This document shows positions 33,536 to 43,239 of a stretch of 64,000 bases of DNA, in pieces. Origin of the DNA: Gemmatimonadales bacterium (GTDB lineage Bacteria; Gemmatimonadota; Gemmatimonadetes; Longimicrobiales; Gaopeijiaceae). Positions within the stretch are counted from its first letter, which is position 1. Each line of letters begins with the position of its first letter. A program made the translations under genes and the position numbers. The notes below the pieces were generated by a model. It was not told the origin of the DNA, did no database searches, and saw nothing but the letters and a program-made list of their open reading frames with translations. Location: NCBI GenBank assembly GCA_007695195.1, contig REEG01000175.1, positions 1-64,000 of the forward strand. The letters run 5' to 3'.

Positions 33536-35287
33536 ATGTCCGCTCGCACCTTCTCGTCCGGGATATTCGGTCTCGCGCTGCTCCTCCTCTCCGGAGCCGG
33601 GAGTCTTGAGGCCCAGGACGTGGAGAAGCTGGCGGAACGCTACGGGACACCTCTCCCGCAGGCGTACTGGACCGAGGTGAGCCGGGACTCCAGGGCGTTT
33701 CACTTCCAGCGGGAGGGGAGCGAGCGCCTCCTCCACATCCAGACCTTCCGCGGGGGCCGGTTCCCCGATCTGGTGCTCCGTCAGGGGGAAGTGGTGCGAA
33801 GCCTGGGTCCCCGGGACGTGCCGCTGGTGGGGATCTTCCGATTTCCCCTTGTCCTGGGACTCTACGCCGACGGACCCACCGAGACCCCGTTCACGGCGGA
33901 GGTGGTGCAGCGCGAGTTCTTCGATGGCCCCAACTCGTACGTCCAGACACTTCCCGAGCTGTACCGGGAGATGTCGGGGGGGCGGGTGGATCTCCGGGGC
34001 GAGACCTTCCCCTGGATTCGGACGGAGCTGGAGCGGAGCCAGGTGACGCTGGGGGCCAGTGGGCTGGTGTCGAGCCCCGATCAGGGAGTGGCGGCCTTCG
34101 TTGAAGCCATCGTGCGGCGGCTGGACGCCGAGGGCGTGGACTGGAGCCGTTTCGACAACACCGGGGACGGCTTCGTGGATGTACTGGCGGTGATGCATCC
34201 CGGAGCCGGTGCCGAGTGTGGAGCCCGTGAGAATGTCTGGTCCCACCGCTGGAACCTCCGCTCCGCGTCGCAGGGGCGGCTCGATCCGGGGATTCCCACC
34301 TCCACGCCAAATCCCAGGGGAGGAGGGGTGATCCATGTGAACGACTACATCATCCAACCCGTGCTGGCGTGCGGGGAGGAAGGTGCCATCAATCGGATCG
34401 GAGTCTTCGCCCACGAGCTGGGTCACGGATTTGGACTGCCCGATCTCTACGGGACCCGGGGGGCGCCGGTGCGAGGAGCCGGACGCTGGGACCTCATGGC
34501 CTCGGGGACGTGGGGGTGTCAGGGCGAGGACCCGGCTCGCCCCTGCCACATGGGGGCCTGGAGTAAGGCCATGCTGGGCTGGGTCGATGTGGTGGACGTG
34601 GCCCCGGGGGAGGTGCTGGGCGAGGTCTCCCTCCCGCCGGTCCAGACATCGGGCCGAGTGCTCCGGGTCACGGCCCGGGACGGATCGGGCGAGTATCTCC
34701 TGCTGGAGAACCGGCAACGCCTGGGGTCCGACGCCAACCTCTGGGAGCCGGGTCTCCTCATCTGGCATGTGGATCCGGTCACGGTGGATCCGGCCTGGCC
34801 CCGGAACGAGGTGAACAACGATCCGAGTCGCCTGGGCGTCTGGCTCCGGCAGGCCGACGGGCGGAACGAACTGGCCGGTGCCGGTCCCAGCCTGGGTGAC
34901 CCCGGAGACCCGTTCCCCGGCTGCATCAAGGATGACTACTTTGACTATTTCCGGGCTTCGGTGCCCTGCGCACGAACCAACACCGAGTTCCACTTCGCCA
35001 GCGAGCCCGCCGCCTGGACCCACCGTGGTGAGCCGTTCGGCGTGGCCCTCACCGGGATCAGGCTGCGGGGCTCGGCGCCCCACGATGTGGTCTTCGACCT
35101 GTCGGCCCGGGTGGAGCCGGAGGTGGCGCTGGATCGCCTGGTGGACCACTTCCTCCGGCCCGGGGAGCCGTCGCCGCTGACGGCGCGTCAGCGGGAGTTC
35201 CTGGACCGGAATGGGAACCGGGATGGTCGCTACGATGTGGGAGATCTCCGTCGCTTCCTCATGGACCACAGTGGGAGCGGACGGTGA
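33536..35287 (+). CDS. Secreted M6-family metalloprotease with dockerin-like C-terminus
   Basis: The 583-residue exported protein has a signal peptide (MSARTFSSGIFGLALLLLSG to EAQ). The zinc motif is HELGHGFGLPD (His293, Glu294, His297), typical of M6/immune-inhibitor-A peptidases. A Met-turn-like ASGTWGC follows, then a beta-rich region with DNTGDGFVDVLAVM. The last 30 residues (about 555-575: FLDRNGNRDGRYDVGDLRRFL) look like a single calcium-binding dockerin-type repeat. It is probably secreted and may be held at the surface by that tail. A small lipoprotein gene follows 25 bases downstream. Confidence 0.85.
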   Translation: MSARTFSSGIFGLALLLLSGAGSLEAQDVEKLAERYGTPLPQAYWTEVSRDSRAFHFQREGSERLLHIQTFRGGRFPDLVLRQGEVVRSLGPRDVPLVGIFRFPLVLGLYADGPTETPFTAEVVQREFFDGPNSYVQTLPELYREMSGGRVDLRGETFPWIRTELERSQVTLGASGLVSSPDQGVAAFVEAIVRRLDAEGVDWSRFDNTGDGFVDVLAVMHPGAGAECGARENVWSHRWNLRSASQGRLDPGIPTSTPNPRGGGVIHVNDYIIQPVLACGEEGAINRIGVFAHELGHGFGLPDLYGTRGAPVRGAGRWDLMASGTWGCQGEDPARPCHMGAWSKAMLGWVDVVDVAPGEVLGEVSLPPVQTSGRVLRVTARDGSGEYLLLENRQRLGSDANLWEPGLLIWHVDPVTVDPAWPRNEVNNDPSRLGVWLRQADGRNELAGAGPSLGDPGDPFPGCIKDDYFDYFRASVPCARTNTEFHFASEPAAWTHRGEPFGVALTGIRLRGSAPHDVVFDLSARVEPEVALDRLVDHFLRPGEPSPLTARQREFLDRNGNRDGRYDVGDLRRFLMDHSGSGR

Positions 35288-35312
35288 GGCCCCGGCAGGC
35301 GGGAATGGACCG

Positions 35313-35747
35313 ATGAAGGGACGCCGCCGGGGGCCCGCCAGGTGCCGGAGCCGACGCCTGTGGAGCCCCTTCCCCCTGCTCTCGGCCCTCCTCCTGCTGG
35401 CCTCCATGGTCCTGGCGGGGTGCGACCGGGATTCCCGGAGCCCCGGAGTGATCCAGGCCTCTCTCGAGGGACCCGCGTCATCCTACGGCGCGGCGGTCCT
35501 TGAGGTTGCAGGGCCGGGGGTCGTGGAGGTTGTGGGCGCCGCCGGGACACAGGTGTGGACCCGCGAAGTGGAGCCTGAGCGGATCCGTTTCGTGGTGATC
35601 CAGCCGTCCACTGGCCCTCTGGCGTTCGGGGTCCGTGTGAGGGACCGATCCGGTCCCGCCCCCACCTTCACCATCGTGGAGTTGGCCGACGGAGAAGATC
35701 GCGTCGTGACGCCTACGGGAAGCGAGCGGATCCGCATCCGACGATAG
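35313..35747 (+). CDS. Small lipoprotein following the M6 protease
   Basis: The 144-residue product has an Arg-rich n-region and lipobox MVLAGC. It then has one beta-sandwich-like domain: GVIQASLEGPASSYGAAVL, RIRFVVIQPSTGPLAFGVRV, APTFTIVELADGEDRV. The alternating strands and the position right after a protease with a dockerin-like tail suggest a cohesin-like anchoring partner. That is inference; I do not recognise the family. The ATG at 35313 was chosen because the n-region is short and positive from there. Confidence 0.65.
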   Translation: MKGRRRGPARCRSRRLWSPFPLLSALLLLASMVLAGCDRDSRSPGVIQASLEGPASSYGAAVLEVAGPGVVEVVGAAGTQVWTREVEPERIRFVVIQPSTGPLAFGVRVRDRSGPAPTFTIVELADGEDRVVTPTGSERIRIRR

Positions 35748-35885
35748 GGAAGGGCTGCGGGCAGGTGGGGTCGGGTTGATTTCGGAGGGCTGGGGGTCGA
35801 GTTTACCCCGGTTCCGGCATCGGTGCGGGGAGGGAGCCGAGGCTCCACCTCCACCTGGACCAGATCCTCCGACGGGAGTTCTCCA

Positions 35886-35990
35886 ATGACCACGGCCACC
35901 TGGGTCACCATGATCGTGATCCTTACCGTCGTCTGGGGCGGGTGCGCCCTGACGATCCTGACGGCGATCCGGAAGGAATCGGACAAATAG
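35886..35990 (+). CDS. MetS-like small subunit of an NSS-type transporter
   Basis: This 34-residue peptide has a single hydrophobic helix followed by a charged tail (IRKESDK). Its sequence, [19 protein letters not shown] and onward, matches the MetS/MaAIMP_sms pattern: short, with a VVWGG motif after the helix and a polar C-terminal end. In Corynebacterium MetS is needed with MetP for methionine and alanine import. A ribosome-binding site (GGGAG) precedes the ATG. Such peptides usually follow their NSS transporter directly; here the only NSS gene in the window lies about 7 kb upstream (27446-28918). It may serve that transporter or one outside the window. Confidence 0.65.
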   Translation: MTTATWVTMIVILTVVWGGCALTILTAIRKESDK

Positions 35991-36094
35991 GGGCGGGGCG
36001 GGCGACCTGGCGTCGTCCGTCCCGTTCGCAGATTCCGGCTTCTCGCGACCGGACCAATCCCGCGCTCACCTCCACACTCTCCGGATGGGACCAC

Positions 36095-39000
36095 GTGCCA
36101 AGACGAGATGACCTCGAGACCATCATGATTCTGGGGTCGGGCCCCATCGTGATCGGCCAGGCCTGCGAGTTCGACTATTCCGGGACCCAGGCGGTTCGTG
36201 CGCTGAAGGAAGAGGGATACCGGGTTGTGTTGGTCAATTCCAACCCGGCCACCATCATGACCGATCCCGAGTTGGCGGATCGCACCTACATCGAACCCCT
36301 CACCGCCGAGTGGGTCACCCGGATCATCGAGGTGGAGCGACCCGACGCCATCCTTCCCACCATGGGGGGGCAGACCGCCCTGACCATTGCCATGGAGCTG
36401 GACGAGACGGGTGTGCTGGAGAAGTACGGGGTCGAGCTCATCGGCGCCAACGCCCGCTCCATCGCCATGGCAGAGGACCGGGAGGAGTTCACCGAGGCCA
36501 TGAACCGGATCGGGCTCGCCGTGCCCCACGGCGGGTTCGCAGGCACCGTCGATGAGGCGCTGGAGATCGTGGAGGACACGGGCTATCCGGCCATCATCCG
36601 CCCCTCGTACACCCTGGGGGGGACCGGCGGCGGCATCGCCTACAACCGGGAAGAGTTCGAGCTGGCGGTGCGCCGCGGGCTCGACGCCTCGCCCATCACC
36701 GAGGTCCTCATCGACCGTTCGGTCCTGGGGTGGAAGGAGTACGAACTGGAGGTGGTGCGGGACGGTGAAGACAACGTCATCATCGTCTGCTCCATCGAGA
36801 ACTTCGATCCCATGGGGGTCCACACCGGTGACTCCATCACCGTGGCCCCGGCCCAGACCCTGTCGGATGTGGAGTACCAGCGGATGCGGGACGCCGCCAT
36901 CGCCATCATCCGGGAGATCGGTGTGGAGGCGGGGGGGTGCAATATCCAGTTCGCCGTGAGTCCGCACACCGGCGAGATCCTGGTCATCGAGATGAATCCC
37001 CGGGTCTCCCGTTCCTCGGCGCTGGCCTCCAAGGCCACCGGTTTCCCCATCGCCCGGGTCGGGGCGAAGCTGGCGGTGGGATACCGGCTCCATGAGCTGC
37101 CCAACGACATCACCCGTACCACTCCGGCCTCCTTCGAACCCACCCTGGACTACGTGGTGGTGAAGTTTCCCCGCTTCGCCTTCGAGAAGTTCCGGGGCTC
37201 GGATCCCACCCTGGGAGTCCAGATGAAGGCCGTGGGCGAGACCATGGCCATTGGCCGCACCTTCAAGTCGGCGTGGCAGAAGGGACTCCGGGGGCTCGAG
37301 ATCGGACGGTCCGGTTGGGTGAAGGGGAAGACACCGGAGGACGACGGCCTGGAAGCCACGGACCGGGAGTCGCTCCTGGCGGCCATGCGTCGCCCTACCA
37401 CGGAGCGTCCCTTCCAGCTGAAGCGCGCCGTGGAGACGCTGGTGAGCTGGAAGGGCGATGCCGACGATCCCCAGCGCCCGGCCACCATGGATGAGATCCA
37501 CGAGGCCACGCGCATCGACCCGTGGTTCCTGGATCAGCTTCTGGAGATCGTGGAGATGGAGGTGTGGTACGCCGGTCTGGAGGAGGTGGGCACCACCGAA
37601 CTCCGCTGGATGAAGCGGCAGGGGTTCTCCGACCGCCAGTTGGCCGATCTGCGCGGCGAGACGGAAGCCCAGGTCCGGACCCGCCGGTGGGACGCGGGGA
37701 TCCGGCCCACCTACAATGTGGTGGACACCTGTGCCGGGGAGTTCCCGGCGGCCACGCCCTACTTCTACTCGTCCTACGAGACCCTGGACGAGGCGCAGCC
37801 CTCCCACCGCCGGAAGGTGGTGATCCTGGGGAGTGGTCCGAACCGGATCGGCCAGGGCATCGAGTTCGACTATTGCTGTGTGCAGGCGGTCCTGGGGCTC
37901 AAGGAGGCCGGGTACGAGACCATCATGGTGAACTCGAACCCCGAGACCGTCTCCACCGACTTCGACATCTCCGATCGCCTCTACTTCGAGCCCCTCACCC
38001 TGGAAGACGTGCTGGAGATCGTGGACCGGGAGAAGCCGGTAGGGGTCATCGTCCAGCTCGGCGGTCAGACTCCCCTGAACCTGGCTCAGGGGCTGGAGGC
38101 GGCCGGGGTCCCCATCCTGGGCACCTCGGTGGACGCCATCGATCGAGCCGAGGACCGGGAGCGGTTCGAGAAGGTGTGCCGGCGGGTGGGGGCCCTGGTC
38201 CCGGCCAACGGCGTGGCCGTCTCCCTGGATCAGGCGCGGCGGGTGGCGGCGGAGGTGGGGTACCCGGTCCTGGTCCGGCCGTCCTACGTACTCGGTGGCC
38301 GGGGGATGGAGATCGTCTACGACGAGGATTCCCTGGAGAGCTACTTCGAGCGTGCCGTGCAGGCGTCGCCGGACCACCCGGTGCTCATCGATCGGTTCCT
38401 GGAAGACGCCTTCGAGGCCGATGTGGACGCCCTCTGCGACGGGACCGACGTGGTTATCGGCGGCATCATGCAGCACATCGAGGAGGCGGGGGTCCACTCC
38501 GGCGACTCGGCCTGCGTTCTGCCCCCGTACCGTCTCGAACCGGAAGAGATGGATCGGATCCGGGAGTTGACCCGGGCCTTCGCCCTGGAGTTGGGGGTCG
38601 TGGGACTGGTGAACATCCAGTACGCCATCCGGGATGGCCGGGTCTACGTCCTGGAGGTCAACCCCCGGGCCTCCCGCACCATCCCCTTCGTGAGCAAGGC
38701 CACCGGGGTTCCCCTGGCCCGTCTCGCCGCCCGTATCATGGCCGGTGAGACCATCCAGTCCCTGGGGATTCCACCGGAGCCCCAGGTGCCCGGCGTGGCG
38801 GTGAAGGAGGCGGTCCTCCCCTTCAACCGCTTCGATGTGGACATCCTCCTGGGACCCGAGATGCGCTCCACCGGAGAGGTGATGGGCTTCGACGACTCCC
38901 TGGGTATGGCGTACGCCAAGGCCCAGGCGGGAGCCTACAACGTTCTACCCCTGGAGCCAGGCACCCTGGTGGTCACGGTAAATGATCGGGACAAACCTGT

Positions 39001-39391
39001 GGTCACCCCCATCCTTCGTCGATTCCACGACCTGGGGTTCCGTATCGTGGCCACCAAGGGAACCCATGAATACCTGAGTCGCCTGGGAATTCCCAGCGAG
39101 CGGATCTACAAGGTGAACGAGGGCCGCCCCAACATCGTGGATGCCATCGTAAGTGGCGAGGTGGACCTGCTGGTGAATACGCCCCTGGGCAAGAAGTCCC
39201 AGTACGACGACTATGCCATGCGTCGGGCGGCCATCACCTACAAGATCCCGTACCTCACCACCATGTCGGCCACCAGTGCGGCGTGCGATGCCATCATCGC
39301 CCTTCGGGGACTTCCCCATCGGGTCCGGTCCCTTCAGGAACGGGTCGAAGCGTACGGAGCCCCGGTAGACCCCACCGACGTCCCGGTCTGA
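36095..39391 (+). CDS. carB: Carbamoyl-phosphate synthase large subunit
   Basis: The 1098-residue product has the usual internally duplicated ATP-grasp layout. The N-half begins [20 protein letters not shown], with [18 protein letters not shown]. The second half begins [20 protein letters not shown] with [14 protein letters not shown]-terminal MGS-like allosteric domain ends near [14 protein letters not shown]. It makes carbamoyl phosphate from glutamine, bicarbonate and two ATP for arginine and pyrimidine synthesis. The start is a GTG at 36095. The glutaminase subunit gene carA is not in this window. Confidence 0.97.
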   Translation: MPRRDDLETIMILGSGPIVIGQACEFDYSGTQAVRALKEEGYRVVLVNSNPATIMTDPELADRTYIEPLTAEWVTRIIEVERPDAILPTMGGQTALTIAMELDETGVLEKYGVELIGANARSIAMAEDREEFTEAMNRIGLAVPHGGFAGTVDEALEIVEDTGYPAIIRPSYTLGGTGGGIAYNREEFELAVRRGLDASPITEVLIDRSVLGWKEYELEVVRDGEDNVIIVCSIENFDPMGVHTGDSITVAPAQTLSDVEYQRMRDAAIAIIREIGVEAGGCNIQFAVSPHTGEILVIEMNPRVSRSSALASKATGFPIARVGAKLAVGYRLHELPNDITRTTPASFEPTLDYVVVKFPRFAFEKFRGSDPTLGVQMKAVGETMAIGRTFKSAWQKGLRGLEIGRSGWVKGKTPEDDGLEATDRESLLAAMRRPTTERPFQLKRAVETLVSWKGDADDPQRPATMDEIHEATRIDPWFLDQLLEIVEMEVWYAGLEEVGTTELRWMKRQGFSDRQLADLRGETEAQVRTRRWDAGIRPTYNVVDTCAGEFPAATPYFYSSYETLDEAQPSHRRKVVILGSGPNRIGQGIEFDYCCVQAVLGLKEAGYETIMVNSNPETVSTDFDISDRLYFEPLTLEDVLEIVDREKPVGVIVQLGGQTPLNLAQGLEAAGVPILGTSVDAIDRAEDRERFEKVCRRVGALVPANGVAVSLDQARRVAAEVGYPVLVRPSYVLGGRGMEIVYDEDSLESYFERAVQASPDHPVLIDRFLEDAFEADVDALCDGTDVVIGGIMQHIEEAGVHSGDSACVLPPYRLEPEEMDRIRELTRAFALELGVVGLVNIQYAIRDGRVYVLEVNPRASRTIPFVSKATGVPLARLAARIMAGETIQSLGIPPEPQVPGVAVKEAVLPFNRFDVDILLGPEMRSTGEVMGFDDSLGMAYAKAQAGAYNVLPLEPGTLVVTVNDRDKPVVTPILRRFHDLGFRIVATKGTHEYLSRLGIPSERIYKVNEGRPNIVDAIVSGEVDLLVNTPLGKKSQYDDYAMRRAAITYKIPYLTTMSATSAACDAIIALRGLPHRVRSLQERVEAYGAPVDPTDVPV

Positions 39392-39404
39392 TCGTGCGTC
39401 GGTT

Positions 39405-40412
39405 ATGACAGCTCCAGAGGAGGGCTTGCCCACAGGGTTCCTGCTTCATTCCGCGGCGGCACTCCACGATCCGGGCTGGGGTCACCCGGAGCACCAGGGA
39501 CGCCTCAGGACGCTGGCCTCCACCGTGGGACGGGACCTGCTGGCACTGCACGGCCGAGTGGTGCAGTGGGAGGCGGGCCATGCCTCCATGGATGCCCTCT
39601 CGGCCGTCCATGACCCGGCCATGCTGGAACGGGTGCATCGGACGTGCCGGGAGGCGGGGCCGTCGCCACGGGAGGTGGGACCCGAGACCCTGGTGTGTGA
39701 GGCGTCGTGGGATGCCATCACCGGGAGCAGCGGCGCCCTCCTGGAGGCCGTGGACGGGGTGTTGGAAGGGAAGATCCGCAATGCCTTCGTGGCAACCCGG
39801 CCTCCCGGTCACCACGCCTCGGCCCGGGAGGTCATGGGTTTCTGCGTGGTGAACCACGTGGCGGTGGCGGCCCGGCACCTGCTGGACAGCGGACGGGCCC
39901 GAAGGGTCGCCATCGTGGATTGGGACGTGCACCACGGCAACGGCACCCAGGATATCTTCTGGGACGACCCGCAGGTGTTCTACCTCTCCCTCCATCAGAC
40001 GCCCCTCTTCCCCGGCACCGGCGCCGCAACGGAGATCGGTGCGGGGGAAGGGGAGGGGACGACCCTGAACGTGCCCCTGCCCGCCGGCACCGGCCCCACC
40101 GCCTACCTGGACGCCTTTCAGGATGCCCTCGCCCGAGCCCACCAGGTCTTCCGTCCAGACTTCATCCTGGTCTCGGCCGGATACGACGCGCTGGCGGTGG
40201 ATCCCCTGGGCGGCCTGTGTTTGGAGCCCGCTACCTTCCACCTCCTGACCCGCCAGGTCATGGTCTGGGCCCATGAGGTGTGCGAGGGTCGCATGGTGGC
40301 GGCGCTGGAGGGAGGGTATGATCCCCGAGCCACCGGATTGGCGGTGGCCGCCACCCTCCGGGCCCTGGCCGGAGTCCCGCTGGACCGGGAGACCGATCCG
40401 TCCGGTGCTTGA
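39405..40412 (+). CDS. Histone deacetylase-family (acetoin-utilisation type) amidohydrolase
   Basis: The 335-residue product has the arginase/deacetylase fold signatures: FVATRPPGHHASA, the zinc-site VDWDVHHGNGTQDIFW, LSLHQTPLFPGTGAATE, and FILVSAGYDALAVDPLGG. These supply the catalytic His pair and the Asp-His-Asp zinc ligands. Bacterial members deacetylate polyamines, acetyl-CoA synthetase lysines or acetoin-related substrates; the exact one cannot be told. The start is 14 bases after carB. Confidence 0.92.
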   Translation: MTAPEEGLPTGFLLHSAAALHDPGWGHPEHQGRLRTLASTVGRDLLALHGRVVQWEAGHASMDALSAVHDPAMLERVHRTCREAGPSPREVGPETLVCEASWDAITGSSGALLEAVDGVLEGKIRNAFVATRPPGHHASAREVMGFCVVNHVAVAARHLLDSGRARRVAIVDWDVHHGNGTQDIFWDDPQVFYLSLHQTPLFPGTGAATEIGAGEGEGTTLNVPLPAGTGPTAYLDAFQDALARAHQVFRPDFILVSAGYDALAVDPLGGLCLEPATFHLLTRQVMVWAHEVCEGRMVAALEGGYDPRATGLAVAATLRALAGVPLDRETDPSGA

Positions 40413-40521
40413 GGGGTACCCCTTGGCAGGCAATATTGGGAGTTGGCTCGGCTCCGGGGCGGAGTTTCCCCGTTCCGCGGTTCAACCCGGATCCAGCGAC
40501 CCGTCGACGGAGGCTTCATCC

Positions 40522-41031
40522 ATGCGCATCATCCTGAATCTCATCCTCCTTCTGGGGCTCACCGCCGCAGCGCTCGATGCCCAGATCCCGGAGGGGGTTG
40601 AGGGCACCTATGAGCCCCACCCGGAAGCATTGAAGGCCATCGACCAGCTTCTCTCCCCGTACTGTCCGGGTCTGATGCTGTCGCAGTGTCCGGTTGAGCC
40701 TTCCCGTATGCTCCGGGATTCCATCCACATGCTGGCCAACCAGGGGTGGACGGCCGACGAGCTCAAGTCGTGGATGCTGGCCAACCACGGGCCTGAATGG
40801 CAGGCGGTCCCCGACCGGAGTGGGGCCGGTCTCTGGGCGTGGATCCTTCCACCCTTCGCCCTGGTGGCGGGATTCGGCACCGTGATCGTAGTGGCACGGC
40901 GCTTCTCCCGTCCGGAAGATGAGGATTCCGATGAACGAGCGGACCGACCGGGTCCCACACCGGAAGACGAGGCACGCCTCAGGGAAGCACTACGGGAGTT
41001 GGAGTTGGCTGAGGACCCGTCCTTCGAGTAG
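40522..41031 (+). CDS. CcmH-like cytochrome c biogenesis protein with altered cysteine motif
   Basis: The 169-residue product has a signal peptide (MRIILNLILLLGLTAAALDA) and one transmembrane segment near residues 108-130 (AWILPPFALVAGFGTVIVV). The domain AIDQLLSPYCPGLMLSQCP, followed by LRDSIHMLANQGWTADELKS, has the shape of CcmH/NrfF haem-lyase subunits. However, its two cysteines (Cys48, Cys56) are C-x7-C rather than the usual LRCxxC. They could still form a redox pair that reduces apocytochrome. The charged C-terminal tail is cytoplasmic. It is followed closely by the methyltransferase gene. Confidence 0.75.
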   Translation: MRIILNLILLLGLTAAALDAQIPEGVEGTYEPHPEALKAIDQLLSPYCPGLMLSQCPVEPSRMLRDSIHMLANQGWTADELKSWMLANHGPEWQAVPDRSGAGLWAWILPPFALVAGFGTVIVVARRFSRPEDEDSDERADRPGPTPEDEARLREALRELELAEDPSFE

Positions 41032-41046
41032 GTCGGCTCCCCGTTC

Positions 41047-42006
41047 ATGACTTCTTCGTCCCGGGACCGACCGGATGTGGACGATGCTCCGTCCATGTTG
41101 GACCTCATCCGTCTGAGTCCCAGGAACCTCTTCCCTCCGGGAGGGCGGGACCTCTATCGACAGATCGCCCTCCTCACCGAGATGAACGAGGGCGACGAAG
41201 TCCTGGTGGCCTCATGCGGGGCCGGGATCACGGCCGAGTATTTCGCTGCGGAATTCGGCGCTAACGCCAGCGCCGTGGACGAGGATCCCCAGCTCATCGA
41301 GCGGGCCGAGAGCCGCATCCGGGAGCAGGGACTTGGAGACCGGATCCAGTTCCAGCCCGCGTCCATGGCGAGCCTTCCGTACCGGGACGGCGTGTTCGAC
41401 GTGGTGGTGGCCGAACTGGGGTTGACGGCCTCGGTGGACCCCGCCACGGCCATTGCCGAGCTCGTTCGTGTGACCCGGCCCGGTGGCCATGTGGTGATCG
41501 TCCATCTGGTCTGGAAGGCGTCGGTGGACCCGGAGCGACGGGATGTCCTGACACGACACCTGGGCGCACGGCCGGTGATGATGGTGGAACTCAAGCGAAC
41601 GCTCCGGGAACTGGGTGTCACCAACCTCCATTCCGAGGCCTGGTCCGACGAAGGGACAGCCTTCCGGCCCCACGCCAAGAAGCCATTCCCCGACTTTGCC
41701 GAACTGTTCTCCATCTCGGAGAAGGTGGGCATTCTACGACGCGCCTGGGCCCGGTGGGGCTGGCGGGGGGTGCGAACCGTGCTGGTTCGGGAGCGAGATG
41801 TCCATCGTCTCCTGACCCGGGAACGGATCCTGGGACTGGACATGATCAAGGGAACCCGGGTGGCCCCGGTGGATGCTGAACCGGTGGCCCCCGAATCTCC
41901 GCCAGCCGAATCGCCGGAGTTACACCAATCCCCGGAGCCAGGTGAACCGCCGCAGTCCGTCGAACCACCGGCGCCGTCCGAACCCGAATCGAAGGAGGAG
42001 ATGTGA
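41047..42006 (+). CDS. Class I SAM-dependent methyltransferase
   Basis: The 319-residue product has motif I VLVASCGAGITAEYFAAEF (Asp replaced in the usual GxGxG glycine loop), an acidic motif AVDEDPQLIERAESR, and FDVVVAELGLTASVDPATAI. The C-terminal 50 residues are a disordered Pro/Glu repeat region. There is no signal peptide. The substrate is unknown. Its TGA overlaps the GTG start of the M24 gene (GTGA), so the two are coupled. Confidence 0.8.
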   Translation: MTSSSRDRPDVDDAPSMLDLIRLSPRNLFPPGGRDLYRQIALLTEMNEGDEVLVASCGAGITAEYFAAEFGANASAVDEDPQLIERAESRIREQGLGDRIQFQPASMASLPYRDGVFDVVVAELGLTASVDPATAIAELVRVTRPGGHVVIVHLVWKASVDPERRDVLTRHLGARPVMMVELKRTLRELGVTNLHSEAWSDEGTAFRPHAKKPFPDFAELFSISEKVGILRRAWARWGWRGVRTVLVRERDVHRLLTRERILGLDMIKGTRVAPVDAEPVAPESPPAESPELHQSPEPGEPPQSVEPPAPSEPESKEEM

Positions 42007-43232
42007 CCCCCACCGCCCCCCCGTCTGCCCATCCCACATCCCGTCTCCTCTCGCCGGAGGGGCTGGCCCGCCTGCCCGATCTCCTGGAACGGGTGGGTGC
42101 CGATGCCTGGCTCCTCTTCGACATGGGCGATCACAACCCACTGGCCCACCGGATCCTGGGGCTGGGGAAGACGACGAGACGCGCCTTCGCCCTCATTCCT
42201 GCGACGGGTGCGCCCCGACTTCTTCACCACGCCATCGAGGCCTCGGCCTGGCGAGCCTGGCCGGGAGAGCGTCGCAGCTACTCCAGTTGGGGGGACCTGG
42301 AGGGTGGCCTGGCGTGGATCCTGGAGGGGCGGGGTCGGGTCGCCATGGAGGTGTCGCCCCGCTCCGCGGTGCCCACAGTGGACCGGGTTCCCTCGGGGAT
42401 CGTGGAACTGGTGAGGGCCAGGGACGTGGAGGTGGTCTCGTCGGGCGACCTCATCACGGCGTACCACTCCCTCTGGAGTCCGGACGACCTGGCTGCCCAT
42501 CGCGAGGCGGCGGGGATCGTCCGGGCCACGGCCATGCAAGCCTTTCAGAAGGTGGCCCGGGACATCGGAGCCGGGCGCGAAGTTCGGGAGCGGGATCTCA
42601 TGGATTGGATCCGGACGCGTCTCCACGAGGCCGGCGTGACGGAGCAGGTGGGATGCGTGGTGGCGGCGGGACCGTCGGCGTCGGATCCCCACTACGATCC
42701 GCCGGGAGCGGGCGTTCCCCTGAAGGGAGGCGACCTGGTCCTCTTGGACCTCTGGGGGGGGCTCACCGGTGGCGGGGTGCCGGCGGACCAGACATGGATG
42801 GCCTTTCTCGCTGCGCCCAATCGGGTCCCCACCCGGGTGCGAACCGTCTGGGAAGCGGTTCGGGATGCCCGGGACGGCGCGCTTCAGTTTCTGGCGGATC
42901 GGCACCGGGCCGGCCGGGAGGTCCGGGGGTGGGAGGTGGATGAGGTGGCTCGGGGGGTACTCAGGGATCGGGGCATGGACACCTGGTTCACCCATCGCCT
43001 GGGTCACTCCATCGATGGGCAGCTCCATGGCTCGGGACCGAACCTCGACCACCTGGAGACCCGCGACGAGCGTGTGCTCCTGCCCGGGGTGGGCTTTTCC
43101 GTGGAACCCGGCGTCTACATCCCGGGCGAGCTGGGGGTCCGGAGCGAGGTCAACGTCTACTGGGGAGAGGCCGGCCCGGAGGTGACCACTCCTCGTCCCC
43201 AGACCGACCTGATCTACGCGCCTCCTGCCTGA
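42003..43232 (+). CDS. M24 family metallopeptidase (Xaa-Pro aminopeptidase-like), copy 1
   Basis: The 409-residue product starts at a GTG that overlaps the preceding stop. An N-terminal creatinase-like domain leads into the pita-bread catalytic domain, with metal ligands in LVLLDLWGG (Asp), VPADQTW (Asp), RLGHSIDG (His), SVEPGVY (Glu) and RSEVNVYW (Glu). This five-residue set is the dinuclear metal site of M24. There is no signal peptide. It probably trims Xaa-Pro peptides in the cytoplasm. PriA begins eight bases downstream. Confidence 0.87.
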   Translation: MTPTAPPSAHPTSRLLSPEGLARLPDLLERVGADAWLLFDMGDHNPLAHRILGLGKTTRRAFALIPATGAPRLLHHAIEASAWRAWPGERRSYSSWGDLEGGLAWILEGRGRVAMEVSPRSAVPTVDRVPSGIVELVRARDVEVVSSGDLITAYHSLWSPDDLAAHREAAGIVRATAMQAFQKVARDIGAGREVRERDLMDWIRTRLHEAGVTEQVGCVVAAGPSASDPHYDPPGAGVPLKGGDLVLLDLWGGLTGGGVPADQTWMAFLAAPNRVPTRVRTVWEAVRDARDGALQFLADRHRAGREVRGWEVDEVARGVLRDRGMDTWFTHRLGHSIDGQLHGSGPNLDHLETRDERVLLPGVGFSVEPGVYIPGELGVRSEVNVYWGEAGPEVTTPRPQTDLIYAPPA

Positions 43233-43239
43233 TCCACCG

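Noticed and set aside
36095-39391. carB as part of a horizontally acquired island
   Set aside because: Base composition and codon use match the neighbouring genes and no mobile-element genes or flanking repeats were found.
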